A stretch of 15,997 nt of DNA from Clostridiales bacterium. Its GTDB lineage: Bacteria; Bacillota; Clostridia; Tissierellales; Dethiosulfatibacteraceae. The first letter of the stretch is position 1; each line of letters begins with the position of its first letter. The notes beneath the pieces were generated by a model. It worked only from the letters and a program-made list of their open reading frames with translations, was not told the origin of the DNA and made no database searches. Made by a program: the position numbers and the translations under genes. The DNA lies in assembly GCA_003539375.1 (NCBI GenBank), contig DPPH01000104.1, positions 1-15,997 on the forward strand. Direction: 5' to 3'. Below are positions 1 to 7,264 of the stretch, piece by piece.

Positions 1-67
1 TTGCCAGCAGGAGACGGCATACGATCTTGGTCATTGACTGGAGTTCAGACGTGTGCTCTTCCGATCT
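1..67. other. Illumina P7/index adapter contamination (not genomic)
   Basis: Bases 35-67 match the TruSeq index-read adapter, ending in the well-known GCTCTTCCGATCT. Bases 5-25 resemble the P7 flow-cell sequence (GACGGCATACGA is intact at 12-23) with a few mismatches, and the bases between sit where an index would be. The error-rich left end suggests low-quality read ends assembled into the contig. Genomic sequence starts at about 68, directly at a terminator hairpin. This segment should be trimmed and not annotated biologically. Confidence 0.96.
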
Positions 68-100
68 AAAAAGCTTTGATTTTTTACATCAAAGCTTTTT
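68..100 (-). terminator. Rho-independent terminator of the P-loop gene
   Basis: A perfect 13-bp inverted repeat is seen: AAAAAGCTTTGAT (68-80) and ATCAAAGCTTTTT (88-100) around a 7-base loop. Read on the minus strand it lies about 9 bases after the stop codon of the gene at 110-523 and ends in a T-run. It begins right after the adapter, but its fit to the gene end argues that it is genomic. The T-run may continue beyond the contig end. Confidence 0.8.
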
Positions 101-109
101 ATTAAATTT

Positions 110-523
110 CTAATTTAGAATATATTTTTTAATATCAGTATCTAATTCATCTTCAGCAAAGTTTACACTCATATAGAAGTCTACTTCGAAATCTTTTGAT
201 GTATCGTTTAATTTATCAATTATACCTTTTAAATCTTCCATATTTAGTTTAGCTATTTTATAAAGTCCATCTATATAAACGTGTTCTATATCGTAATCAG
301 CTGCTAATAATCCACTTACAAATCCTAAAAATTGGTCTGCATTCATCATTCCATGTTCTTTAGTATTTATGTACCTAATATCGTGGTGAAGATCATACAT
401 ATGCTTATTGTTAGCTTCTAGAAACACTATTTTACCTTTAATTTTATCAACTGCATTATTTCCAAAATCAATCATTTTTTGAGTTTTTCCGGTACCTTGC
501 TTTCCGCAAATTAACTTGACCAT
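110..523 (-). CDS. Small P-loop ATP-binding protein, conserved clostridial type
   Basis: This 137-residue protein has a clear Walker A motif, GKQGTGKT, at residues 7-14, followed by an acidic, mixed alpha/beta sequence with an IDGL stretch that could be a Walker B-like strand (hydrophobic run then D). I recall similar short ATP-binding proteins in Clostridia, sometimes loosely labelled as twitching-motility PilT-like, but it is far too short to be PilT and no pilus genes are nearby. The chosen start is the ATG at 523 preceded by GGAGGAG. An in-frame TTG at 538 lies upstream, but using it would place the ribosome site inside the coding sequence. It appears to be a single-gene unit with its own promoter (551-579) and terminator (68-100). 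Function is unknown; nucleotide binding is well supported. Confidence 0.85.
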   Translation of the reverse strand: MVKLICGKQGTGKTQKMIDFGNNAVDKIKGKIVFLEANNKHMYDLHHDIRYINTKEHGMMNADQFLGFVSGLLAADYDIEHVYIDGLYKIAKLNMEDLKGIIDKLNDTSKDFEVDFYMSVNFAEDELDTDIKKYILN

Positions 524-550
524 TTTTATCTCCTCCAAACTTTTTTTTTA

Positions 551-579
551 ATTATATCATATTTGGAAAACCTTTTCCA
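551..579 (-). promoter_or_regulatory. Sigma-A promoter of the P-loop gene with an overlapping dyad
   Basis: On the minus strand, TGGAAA (574-579), a 17-base spacer and TATAAT (551-556) form a promoter, with an extended -10 TG one base upstream of TATAAT. The -35 is a weak match (4 of 6), the -10 is perfect. A 16-base palindrome TGGAAAACCTTTTCCA (564-579) covers the -35 and part of the spacer and could be an operator. A run of A on the minus strand (T at 541-549) lies between the -10 and the ribosome site. Confidence 0.6.
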
Positions 580-603
580 TAATTATAAGTTTAAAACTGT
601 TTA

Positions 604-1545
604 TTATTTTTTTACTTTTGGAATCAAATAATTATATTTTTTCCCCTGAAAACTTCTTTTTTCATTCATCTTGTTAATAAGGTCATCTTTTAACTTCCAC
701 CAACTTGTATCCCAGTTGCAAAATAATGTTCTCTCTTTTGGGGCTCTAGAAAAAAGTCTCTGGATCCCAATTTCAGGATTTAAATATTCTAAGAACAAAA
801 TCATCCTCTCAATATATTCATCTTTATCTATGATACTTATTTTTTCCTCTTCGTACATTTTTCCTAAGATTGTATCTTTTAAAATATATAAAGAATGTAT
901 TTTTACAGTATCAGTTTTTATGCTTGAAACTATTTTTGCATTTTCTACAGCATCATCAACTTCATCCCAAGGTAAATTTAATATAATATGTGTACATAAA
1001 TCAAATCCAATATTTTTAATTCTATTAGCCGTATAAATGTATTCAGCTAAGGTATGTCCTCTATTTAGTTTTTTTAGAGATTTATAATTGCAAGTTTGAA
1101 GTCCTAATTCAAATTTAATATTAATTTTGTTTTTATCTTTTATTTCTTTTAGAAAAGTTAATATTTCATCAGTTATACAATCTGGTCTAGTCGAAACAGC
1201 TATTTCAACCACATCTGAATCTATACTTTCTAAAATATTGGTTTTGAAAACTTTAAAATTTATATATGTATTTGTAAAATTTTGAAAATAAATTATAAAT
1301 TTTTCAGCTTTATACCTTTTAGATATAAATTTCTTATTTTTTGATATCTGATTTTTTATACTATTTTCCTTATCTAAAAGTTCAAAACCCGCGCCTTCTT
1401 CACCACAAAAAATACAACCTCCATATCCAATGTTTCCATCCCTATTAGGACAGGTTGTATTAACATTAACCGGGACCTTATATACTTTTTCTTTATACTT
1501 ATCTTTCAAGTAATCTGAATACTTATAATATAATCTTTGATTCAT
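604..1545 (-). CDS. TIGR01212/YhcC-type radical SAM protein
   Basis: The 313-residue protein carries the signature of the TIGR01212 radical SAM family near its N-terminus: CPNRDG (from Cys32) followed by GGCIFC with Cys44 and Cys47. That is the CX11CX2C spacing expected for the [4Fe-4S] cluster that cleaves S-adenosylmethionine in this family. The segment STRPDCITDEIL is also typical. The length fits the family (about 300-320). The substrate is not known for most members. The ATG at 1545 abuts the stop codon of the HAD phosphatase gene with no spacer, so translation is probably coupled. It is the last gene of the lepB-pepD-HAD-radical SAM run. I see no convincing terminator after it. Confidence 0.9.
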   Translation of the reverse strand: MNQRLYYKYSDYLKDKYKEKVYKVPVNVNTTCPNRDGNIGYGGCIFCGEEGAGFELLDKENSIKNQISKNKKFISKRYKAEKFIIYFQNFTNTYINFKVFKTNILESIDSDVVEIAVSTRPDCITDEILTFLKEIKDKNKINIKFELGLQTCNYKSLKKLNRGHTLAEYIYTANRIKNIGFDLCTHIILNLPWDEVDDAVENAKIVSSIKTDTVKIHSLYILKDTILGKMYEEEKISIIDKDEYIERMILFLEYLNPEIGIQRLFSRAPKERTLFCNWDTSWWKLKDDLINKMNEKRSFQGKKYNYLIPKVKK

Positions 1546-2403
1546 TTAAAAGTCATTCCCTATTTTAAAATATTTCTCTAGTTCAAATATCACACCATCA
1601 TTATTATTATCATGCTCGGTTACTTTATCTGCCGCTTTTTTTATTTCTTCAGTTCCATTAATCATTGCGATTCCCAAACCAGATTTTTTTAATAATTCAA
1701 TGTCGTTGTTGTCATCACCTATAGATATAATTTCCTTATCTAGAATTCCTTTTGACTGTGCATATCTGTGAACAGCTTCCCATTTGCAACCCTTTATGTC
1801 TAAAAACTCTAAAAGTGCTCTTATTTTTAAATTTCTTGCAGTAAAAGAATTAAAGACCTTTGGATACTTTTTTGTTATTTTTTTTCTGAAAAATTCTAAA
1901 GTTGTAAAATCTCCTGCTATACATATTGATAGGATGTTCGTATACTTAATTTCCTCAAATTTAAATTTTTTAAACCTTACGTTTTCTTTACTCATATATC
2001 CATAATACCTGGAATCTTCAGGATGATTTTCAATTATTAAATCGTATCCATCATGAAACTCATTAACATGCAGTATTGGATGAAATCCATGTTCTAAAGC
2101 TTCATCTATTATTATTTTTGCTTTGTCTTTGCTAAGGTAGTTAGCAAAGATAACTTCATCATTTGAAGTATGCCTTGCTATACTACCATTGTTTGAAAGT
2201 ATTATCATATCCTGATTTAAAGGTTCTATTAATTTTTTACCGTGATAGTAAGATCTTCCCGTTGCTATCACCACTTCAATATTGTTTTTCTTTAACCTTT
2301 CAATATATTTAACCGTCTTCTTACTAATATCTTTTGTATCTTTTAGTAAGGTTCCATCTAAGTCTAGAGCAATTAATTTATATTGAAAATTTTTATTTAC
2401 CAT
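1546..2403 (-). CDS. Cof-type HAD-IIB family phosphatase
   Basis: The 285-residue protein has HAD superfamily motif I as DLDGTL (nucleophile Asp14, general acid Asp16), motif II around TGRS (Thr48), a motif III lysine near residue 207 and motif IV as GDDNND (229-234). The roughly 100-residue segment between motifs II and III is the C2B cap that defines the Cof/YidA-like HAD-IIB group. These enzymes dephosphorylate sugar phosphates, nucleotides or FMN in the cytosol and are usually promiscuous, so no substrate is assigned. The start overlaps the end of pepD by 11 bases, and its stop touches the start of the radical SAM gene, so it is an internal gene of the operon. Confidence 0.92.
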   Translation of the reverse strand: MVNKNFQYKLIALDLDGTLLKDTKDISKKTVKYIERLKKNNIEVVIATGRSYYHGKKLIEPLNQDMIILSNNGSIARHTSNDEVIFANYLSKDKAKIIIDEALEHGFHPILHVNEFHDGYDLIIENHPEDSRYYGYMSKENVRFKKFKFEEIKYTNILSICIAGDFTTLEFFRKKITKKYPKVFNSFTARNLKIRALLEFLDIKGCKWEAVHRYAQSKGILDKEIISIGDDNNDIELLKKSGLGIAMINGTEEIKKAADKVTEHDNNNDGVIFELEKYFKIGNDF

Positions 2404-3832
2404 AATTTTCCAGTATATTGCATAGTAACTTATAAGTTCTTTGAGTTGATCCTATGCTTAAATGTTCATCAGGTGTGTGCACATCATACATATTAGGTCC
2501 AAAAGATATTGCATCTAAATTTTCTATTTTTTCTGATAAAAATCCACATTCTAATCCAGCATGTATAGCTGAAACCTCTGCTTCATCACCAAAAGTTTCT
2601 TTATATGTCTTTTTACATAATTCTCTAATATAAGATTGGCTTGCATATTCCCATCCTGGATAAAAATTTCCTTCATTATACTCTATGTCTAATACTTGGG
2701 AAAGTTGCTTCATTTCATGTCTAAAGTTCTTTAAAACAGATTCTATGGAGCTTCTAGGAGCACATATTAATTCTATGGAGTCATCATTTTCTTTAACTAC
2801 ACCTAAATTATTTGAAAAAATTATTAGATCTATTTCTGTACTCTTTTTCATAGGTCCATTTTTTATTAAATTAATTCCTCTAATTACTTTTTTCTTTATT
2901 TCATCGGTAAGTACTTTTTTATCTTCGACATCAACTTCTTGTATTTTAACACTCAAATTTGGATCAGTTACTTGGAATTCTTTTTTAATTAATTCAGCCA
3001 AAGCATTTACTTTTTTTGAAACAACATCATAATTATCTGTTAAAACAACAGCTTCTGCTTCTCTTGGTATTGCATTCGTTTTAGATCCACCAAAAACTTC
3101 TTTTAAATCTACTTCATCTTCTATTTCATAGAGTATCCTACCCAAAAGCTTATTTGAGTTTCCTCTTTCCTTATCTATATCTATGCCTGAATGACCCCCA
3201 CTTAAACCTCCAATAAAAATTTTACAAGCTTTCTTTAAGTTGCTTTCTTTAAAGTCTTTATTTATTTTTAAGCTTAATCTTCCGCCTCCTGCACAACCTG
3301 CAGTTAATTGACCTTCTTCTTCACTATCAAGGTTTATTAAGGTTTTTCCTTTTAAATTGCTAGGGTCTAAATTTAATACGCCAGTCATTCCAGTTTCTTC
3401 ATCTGTTGTTATTAATACTTCTAAGTTAGGGTGACTGATATCCTCAGACTCTAAAATTGCCATAAACATTGCTAAAGCAATACCATTGTCAGCACCTAAA
3501 GTAGTATTGTCGGCATAAATATAATCTTCCTTTATTACTAGTTTGATGGGATCTTTACTAAAGTCGTGAACCTTATCGGAGTTCTTTTCGCATACCATAT
3601 CCATATGCCCCTGTAGTATTACTGTAGCATCTTTACTAGTCGGGTCAGTAGCAGGTTTTTTAATTATGATATTTTTTGCTTCATCTTGAACAACTTCAAA
3701 GTTTCTTTTTTCTGCCCATTCTTTCAAAAAATTGCTTATTCTTTCTTCTTCTTTTGAACATCTTGGAATTTGATTTATCATTTCAAAATTTTTAAATACT
3801 TTTTCTGCCTTAATGTTATCAAATTTTCCCAT
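2393..3832 (-). CDS. pepD: Aminoacyl-histidine dipeptidase, PepD type (M20C peptidase)
   Basis: The 479-residue protein matches the PepD/Xaa-His dipeptidase family of zinc peptidases in length and motifs. Metal ligands and catalytic residues are seen in QGHMDMV (His76, Asp78), LGADNG (Asp115), TTDEETGM (Glu145 and Glu146), INLDSEEEG (Asp169) and near the C-terminus in DVHTPDEHLS. The FIGGLSGGHSGIDID stretch belongs to the dimerisation lid domain. It is expected to hydrolyse cytosolic dipeptides, consistent with a peptide- and amino-acid-fermenting host. The gene begins 2 bases after the lepB stop; its GGGAGG ribosome site lies in the end of lepB, about 11 bases from the ATG, slightly long. 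Its end overlaps the HAD phosphatase gene by 11 bases. Confidence 0.95.
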   Translation of the reverse strand: MGKFDNIKAEKVFKNFEMINQIPRCSKEEERISNFLKEWAEKRNFEVVQDEAKNIIIKKPATDPTSKDATVILQGHMDMVCEKNSDKVHDFSKDPIKLVIKEDYIYADNTTLGADNGIALAMFMAILESEDISHPNLEVLITTDEETGMTGVLNLDPSNLKGKTLINLDSEEEGQLTAGCAGGGRLSLKINKDFKESNLKKACKIFIGGLSGGHSGIDIDKERGNSNKLLGRILYEIEDEVDLKEVFGGSKTNAIPREAEAVVLTDNYDVVSKKVNALAELIKKEFQVTDPNLSVKIQEVDVEDKKVLTDEIKKKVIRGINLIKNGPMKKSTEIDLIIFSNNLGVVKENDDSIELICAPRSSIESVLKNFRHEMKQLSQVLDIEYNEGNFYPGWEYASQSYIRELCKKTYKETFGDEAEVSAIHAGLECGFLSEKIENLDAISFGPNMYDVHTPDEHLSIGSTQRTYKLLCNILENYGK

Positions 3833-3834
3833 TG

Positions 3835-4350
3835 TTATTTTAACCTCCCAATTCTTGTTAAAGGAAAAAACCTAAAAATTGCTTTTCCCATAATATATTT
3901 TTTATCTATAAAAGGATTATCCCAGTATCTAGCATCTCTTGAGTTTGGTCTGTTGTCTCCTAGAAAAAAATAACTATCTTCTGGTACAGTAAACTCTTGA
4001 GGTGGTTGAGTTGATTTTATAGCATAATCCTCATCCAGCTTATTATCATTTATAAAGACATTTCCTTCTCTATCTATATATACCTTGTCTCCCGGCAGTC
4101 CTATTAGTCTTTTTACTAAAATTTTATCTAGTTCTTTTGAGTCAAATACCACTATATCTTTTCTTTCCAATTTCTCCTCATCTATTAGTTTTGTTACAAA
4201 GAGTTTGTCTCCCGGTTCTATAGTATCGATCATAGAACCAGTCGGTACAGTTACTAAAACAAAGACAAATTTGTTAAGAAAAAAAACAATAATTAATGCA
4301 ACAACTATTGGAATTACCCATTCTTTTATTAAATAATTTATTTTTGACAT
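3835..4350 (-). CDS. lepB: Signal peptidase I
   Basis: The 171-residue protein has one N-terminal transmembrane segment (about residues 12-34), followed by the type I signal peptidase boxes: PTGSM with catalytic Ser39, KRLIGLPGD with catalytic Lys80, and FFLGDNRPNSRDAR near the C-terminus. The short length is typical of Firmicute SipS-like enzymes. It removes signal peptides from secreted proteins at the outer face of the membrane. A good AGGAGG site precedes the ATG at 4350. It lies 30 bases after the sulfur-carrier gene, with no visible terminator or promoter between, so it may be transcribed from further upstream; two bases separate it from pepD. Confidence 0.96.
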   Translation of the reverse strand: MSKINYLIKEWVIPIVVALIIVFFLNKFVFVLVTVPTGSMIDTIEPGDKLFVTKLIDEEKLERKDIVVFDSKELDKILVKRLIGLPGDKVYIDREGNVFINDNKLDEDYAIKSTQPPQEFTVPEDSYFFLGDNRPNSRDARYWDNPFIDKKYIMGKAIFRFFPLTRIGRLK

Positions 4351-4380
4351 TTTTCCTCCTGCAGGTACAATGTAGGTCTT

Positions 4381-4578
4381 TTATCCACCAGCAAGCAAAT
4401 AATGAATTTCTACTTTATCGTCCTGTTTTAATTTTCTTTTATTATAATCATTTTTGTTTACTAAATTACCATTAATTTTTACTATTATAAGATTCCGATT
4501 AAAATCTTTATATTGAATAACATCTTCTACGGTCATTCCTTGTTTAAAGTTTTTATACTCTTCATTGTTTAATATCAT
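4381..4578 (-). CDS. ThiS/MoaD-like sulfur carrier protein, probably for the pterin cofactor of AOR
   Basis: With the start at ATG 4578, which has GAGGTGA five bases upstream, the product has 65 residues and ends in the diagnostic Gly-Gly (LLAGG). That is the size and C-terminus of ubiquitin-fold sulfur carriers, whose terminal glycine is adenylated and thiocarboxylated. The segment IIVKINGNLV and the KLKQDDKVEIHYLLAGG end fit the ThiS/MoaD fold. In-frame starts further upstream exist (MRGDA at 4593, another at 4728), but they overlap the terminator or the AOR end. The position just after an AOR gene favours a MoaD-like role, supplying the dithiolene sulfur of tungsto/molybdopterin; MoaD-like genes are known next to AOR genes in other prokaryotes. 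A ThiS role in thiamine synthesis cannot be excluded from sequence. Confidence 0.85.
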   Translation of the reverse strand: MILNNEEYKNFKQGMTVEDVIQYKDFNRNLIIVKINGNLVNKNDYNKRKLKQDDKVEIHYLLAGG

Positions 4579-4609
4579 AGCATCACCTCGCATTAAAAAT
4601 TTAAAGGTA

Positions 4610-4640
4610 AAAAAATGATAGGAATTTAAATTCCTATCAT
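4610..4640 (-). terminator. Intercistronic terminator between AOR and the sulfur-carrier gene
   Basis: A perfect 10-bp stem is formed by ATGATAGGAA (4615-4624) and TTCCTATCAT (4631-4640), with a loop that is itself self-complementary (TTTAAA). On the minus strand it starts 5 bases after the AOR stop codon and is followed by TTTTT (4611-4615, overlapping the stem foot). Only about 30 bases separate the T-run from the start of the next gene, too few for a complete independent promoter after the hairpin. Confidence 0.85.
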
Positions 4641-4645
4641 CTATT

Positions 4646-6802
4646 TTACATATGTTTTTCAATAACTTCAAGTACTTCCGGTAAATCCATACCCAACTGC
4701 TGCATTTTTTCTTTAGTAGGTACTCCATTCATCGTCCAGCCTCTTCTTTTGTATACTGCATCTGTAAGCTGTTCGTACTGATCGTATCTGTATTCTCTTA
4801 GGATTTTGATTTTTTCTTCTGTTGTTTTTCCTTCTGGGTCTACTCCTATTTTTTCTTTTAGTTGAGTGTCGTATCTTTCCTGTCTTGATTCGTATTCTTC
4901 TTTTGTTACCGGTCCCATCATTCTGTATGGGGATTTGTCGTGTTCTCTTAGTCCTTTACCCATTCTGATGTTGAATACTCTTTGGAAATTGTATACTCTT
5001 TCTGATTGTTCTACCATGTCTTTAGGTGTCATTTTTGTTCCTGTGATTCCGTAGTATAGGTCTAGGTAGTTTTGTACGTGTTCCGGTATTTTTGCCGGTT
5101 CTTTTTCTTTTGAGTTTCCTTCAGGAACTATGTCGTTCCACGGTAGTTTACATAGTCCTAATAGTCCAAACCAGGTTCTAAACATAGGATAGTAGTGGAG
5201 TGCTTCTGCTTTGTCTTCAAAGGTTGGTATTTGGTTGTTTACCATGTCCATTACGATTAGCCATGCTTCATCGTGCTGTGGTCCTTTGTTTGTAAAGCCG
5301 AATCCTCCCTGTTGAGCTAGGGATTCTTTACATACGTATTCTGCATATTCTAGTCCTTTTTGTTCTGTTCCTATGTCAAATAGAAAGTCTGGGTCTGCTC
5401 CGTATTCTTCAGCAAAGAGTTTTTTCATTCTTCTTATACCTTGTCCTACTACTTTTCCAAAGCCTTCTCCTTTTGACATCTGATGGATTAGTTCTAAACT
5501 TGCTTCTTTGTTTCCAAATTTTAGTTCTAGTCCTCCGGTTATTTCTTTGTTTATTATTCCTCTTTCATAGCATTCCATTGCAAAGGCTGTTGAAGTTCCG
5601 TAAGATATGGTATCTATTCCGTAGGTATCGCAGTAGAAGTTTAGTTCTAGTATTGTTTCTGGGTCGAATATTCCGCAGTTTGCTCCTAGTCCTGCTGCAT
5701 TTTCATATTCCGGTCCATCTACTAGTACTTTTTGTCCTTTGTATGGTCCTGTTTTTAGTTTAAAATCATCTACTGCTTTTGCACATGCTAAAGAGCATCC
5801 GTACCAGCATCCGTCTACCATTCCCTGGGTTAGGTATTTGTTTATAAATACTTTATTGCCCATCTTCGGTGCTTCTTTGTGGGTTCCGTATTGGAAGTTG
5901 TGCACCGGTAGCAGGTCAAATTTTATCATTGTGTCTATTAGGGCTGCTGTTCCTATTCTATGCATGTTGTTTTGTTCGTGGTCGTGGTGGGCTATTTCTT
6001 TGTGTAGTTTTATTCCTGTTTTGTTTATTATGCTTTGGTCAAATGGATTGTTTAAGTCTCCTTTTACAGGTTTTGATTTTACTACTACTCCTTTTACTTT
6101 TTTGTTTCTTAGGATTGTTCCCAGTCCACCTCTACCAGCCTGCTTTAGTCTTGCTTTCTTTCTTCTTATGTCGTAGAATGTAAAGTTTAGTATTCCCATT
6201 CTTGTATGTTCTGCTGCTGTTCCTGCTGTTATTACTGATATTTGTCTTTTTTCATGTTCGTCTTTTGCATACATTTCTGTAAGTTGTTCACCTAGTAGGT
6301 GTCCATCTACTGCTTCTTCCGGTGCTGTTTCTATTGTTATTTTTGATTCTGTTCCATCTATTACTATTATTACGTCTTCTTTTGCTTTTCCCTGTATTTC
6401 TAGTCCATCCCATCCGCTAAATTTAAGGTATGGTCCTATGTATCCTCCTACATTTGAGTCGATTGGTATGTCTGTCATTGGTGATATACTACATACTAGG
6501 GTTTTTCCTGTACCTGGATACTGGGTAATTCCTGCTATTGGTCCTGCTGACATTACTATTTCGTTTTCTTCTGAGTCCCATTTTGTATCCGGGTTTACTG
6601 CATCCCACAGGTATCTCATTCCGTAGCCTTTTCCTCCTACGAATTTTTCTTTTACTTCCTGAGGTATGTCTTTTTCTTCTATTTTGTTTTCTCCTACGTT
6701 TACATAGAGCATTTTGTCTGTGTATCCGTGTTTTAATGCTTTTGGTTCGTATTTATATTCTACTAGTATTTTATGCTTATTTCTCATTTCTTTGTTTTCC
6801 AC
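4646..6802 (-). CDS. Aldehyde:ferredoxin oxidoreductase family protein (tungsten/molybdenum-bispterin)
   Basis: The 718-residue protein has the AOR family plan. The N-terminal domain carries VGGKGYGMRYLWD, SAGPIAGITQYPGTGK and GGYIGPYLKFSGWDGL, typical pterin/metal-binding region motifs; QAGRGGLGTILRNKKVKGVVV (219-240) is a family hallmark. Iron-sulfur ligands are Cys332, Cys336 and Cys340 (CX3CX3C) with a distal Cys551 in LGLCKLPW. One pterin motif DTYGID lies at 392-397; GPEYE at 363-367 is also characteristic. Family members oxidise aldehydes to carboxylic acids in the cytosol, or run in reverse, passing electrons to ferredoxin. At 718 residues it is longer than the archaeal AOR (about 605). 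The start is a GTG with a strong GGAGG eight bases upstream. It lies 18 bases after its polyferredoxin partner. Codons are strongly biased to C-ending Asn, Asp, Tyr, His and Ile forms, unlike its neighbours. Substrate and metal cannot be told from sequence. Confidence 0.95.
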   Translation of the reverse strand: MENKEMRNKHKILVEYKYEPKALKHGYTDKMLYVNVGENKIEEKDIPQEVKEKFVGGKGYGMRYLWDAVNPDTKWDSEENEIVMSAGPIAGITQYPGTGKTLVCSISPMTDIPIDSNVGGYIGPYLKFSGWDGLEIQGKAKEDVIIVIDGTESKITIETAPEEAVDGHLLGEQLTEMYAKDEHEKRQISVITAGTAAEHTRMGILNFTFYDIRRKKARLKQAGRGGLGTILRNKKVKGVVVKSKPVKGDLNNPFDQSIINKTGIKLHKEIAHHDHEQNNMHRIGTAALIDTMIKFDLLPVHNFQYGTHKEAPKMGNKVFINKYLTQGMVDGCWYGCSLACAKAVDDFKLKTGPYKGQKVLVDGPEYENAAGLGANCGIFDPETILELNFYCDTYGIDTISYGTSTAFAMECYERGIINKEITGGLELKFGNKEASLELIHQMSKGEGFGKVVGQGIRRMKKLFAEEYGADPDFLFDIGTEQKGLEYAEYVCKESLAQQGGFGFTNKGPQHDEAWLIVMDMVNNQIPTFEDKAEALHYYPMFRTWFGLLGLCKLPWNDIVPEGNSKEKEPAKIPEHVQNYLDLYYGITGTKMTPKDMVEQSERVYNFQRVFNIRMGKGLREHDKSPYRMMGPVTKEEYESRQERYDTQLKEKIGVDPEGKTTEEKIKILREYRYDQYEQLTDAVYKRRGWTMNGVPTKEKMQQLGMDLPEVLEVIEKHM

Positions 6803-6820
6803 TTTATCAACCTCCTTTTG

Positions 6821-7210
6821 TTAAAATTCTCTTATGCTTAAAGCTCCTGTCGGACATGCATCTACACATATTCCACATGCTACACATTTGAACGGTTCTC
6901 TTTCATCATCGTGCTGCATCATTGCATCTTCCGGACAGAATCCTACACACATAAAACATCCAACACAGTCTTTTTTGTTTAGTTTTACTACTCCGTTTTT
7001 GTCTCTTTGTAGTGCTAGGGTTGGGCATACTTCCATACATGCTCCACACTGGGTACATATGGTTAGTTTGTTCCATTCTCCCATTCCTTCTACTCGCACT
7101 CTTGATTTTTCCGGGTTGTTTTCTTTAAAGTATGCTTGTGAACATGCTTCTTCACATTTGCCGCATCCTATGCATTTGCTTTCGTCTTTTATTAGTCTTT
7201 TTACTCTCAT
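6821..7210 (-). CDS. Polyferredoxin with four [4Fe-4S] clusters, electron-transfer partner of AOR
   Basis: The 129-residue protein contains sixteen cysteines in four CX2CX2CX3C groups: 13/16/19/23, 52/55/58/62, 82/85/88/92 and 109/112/115/119. This is the pattern of HycB/HydN-like and AorA/WorS-type small subunits of multimeric AOR enzymes. It should form the electron exit path from the AOR active site to ferredoxin or another acceptor. There is no signal peptide, so it is cytosolic. A GGAGGTG site precedes the ATG at 7210. It is the first gene of the ferredoxin-AOR unit and shares its unusual codon bias (for example GAC, AGC, TGC, GGC). A promoter at 7265-7293 lies just upstream. Confidence 0.93.
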   Translation of the reverse strand: MRVKRLIKDESKCIGCGKCEEACSQAYFKENNPEKSRVRVEGMGEWNKLTICTQCGACMEVCPTLALQRDKNGVVKLNKKDCVGCFMCVGFCPEDAMMQHDDEREPFKCVACGICVDACPTGALSIREF

Positions 7211-7264
7211 TGTTCACCTCCGAAATTTTAATAACTCCTTAGTATTAATAATTCGCCCAAATAA

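Noticed and set aside
4579..4728. N-terminal extension of the sulfur-carrier protein
   Set aside because: It would run through the terminator hairpin and overlap the AOR gene; the start at 4578 has its own GAGGTGA site and gives the usual 65-residue carrier.
5473..6183. Long open frames on the plus strand opposite the AOR gene (also 6538-7271 opposite AOR and the ferredoxin)
   Set aside because: Their translations are low-complexity, rich in Leu, Phe and Ser, without ribosome sites or recognisable domains. They arise because the strongly biased codons of AOR and ferredoxin avoid antisense stops.
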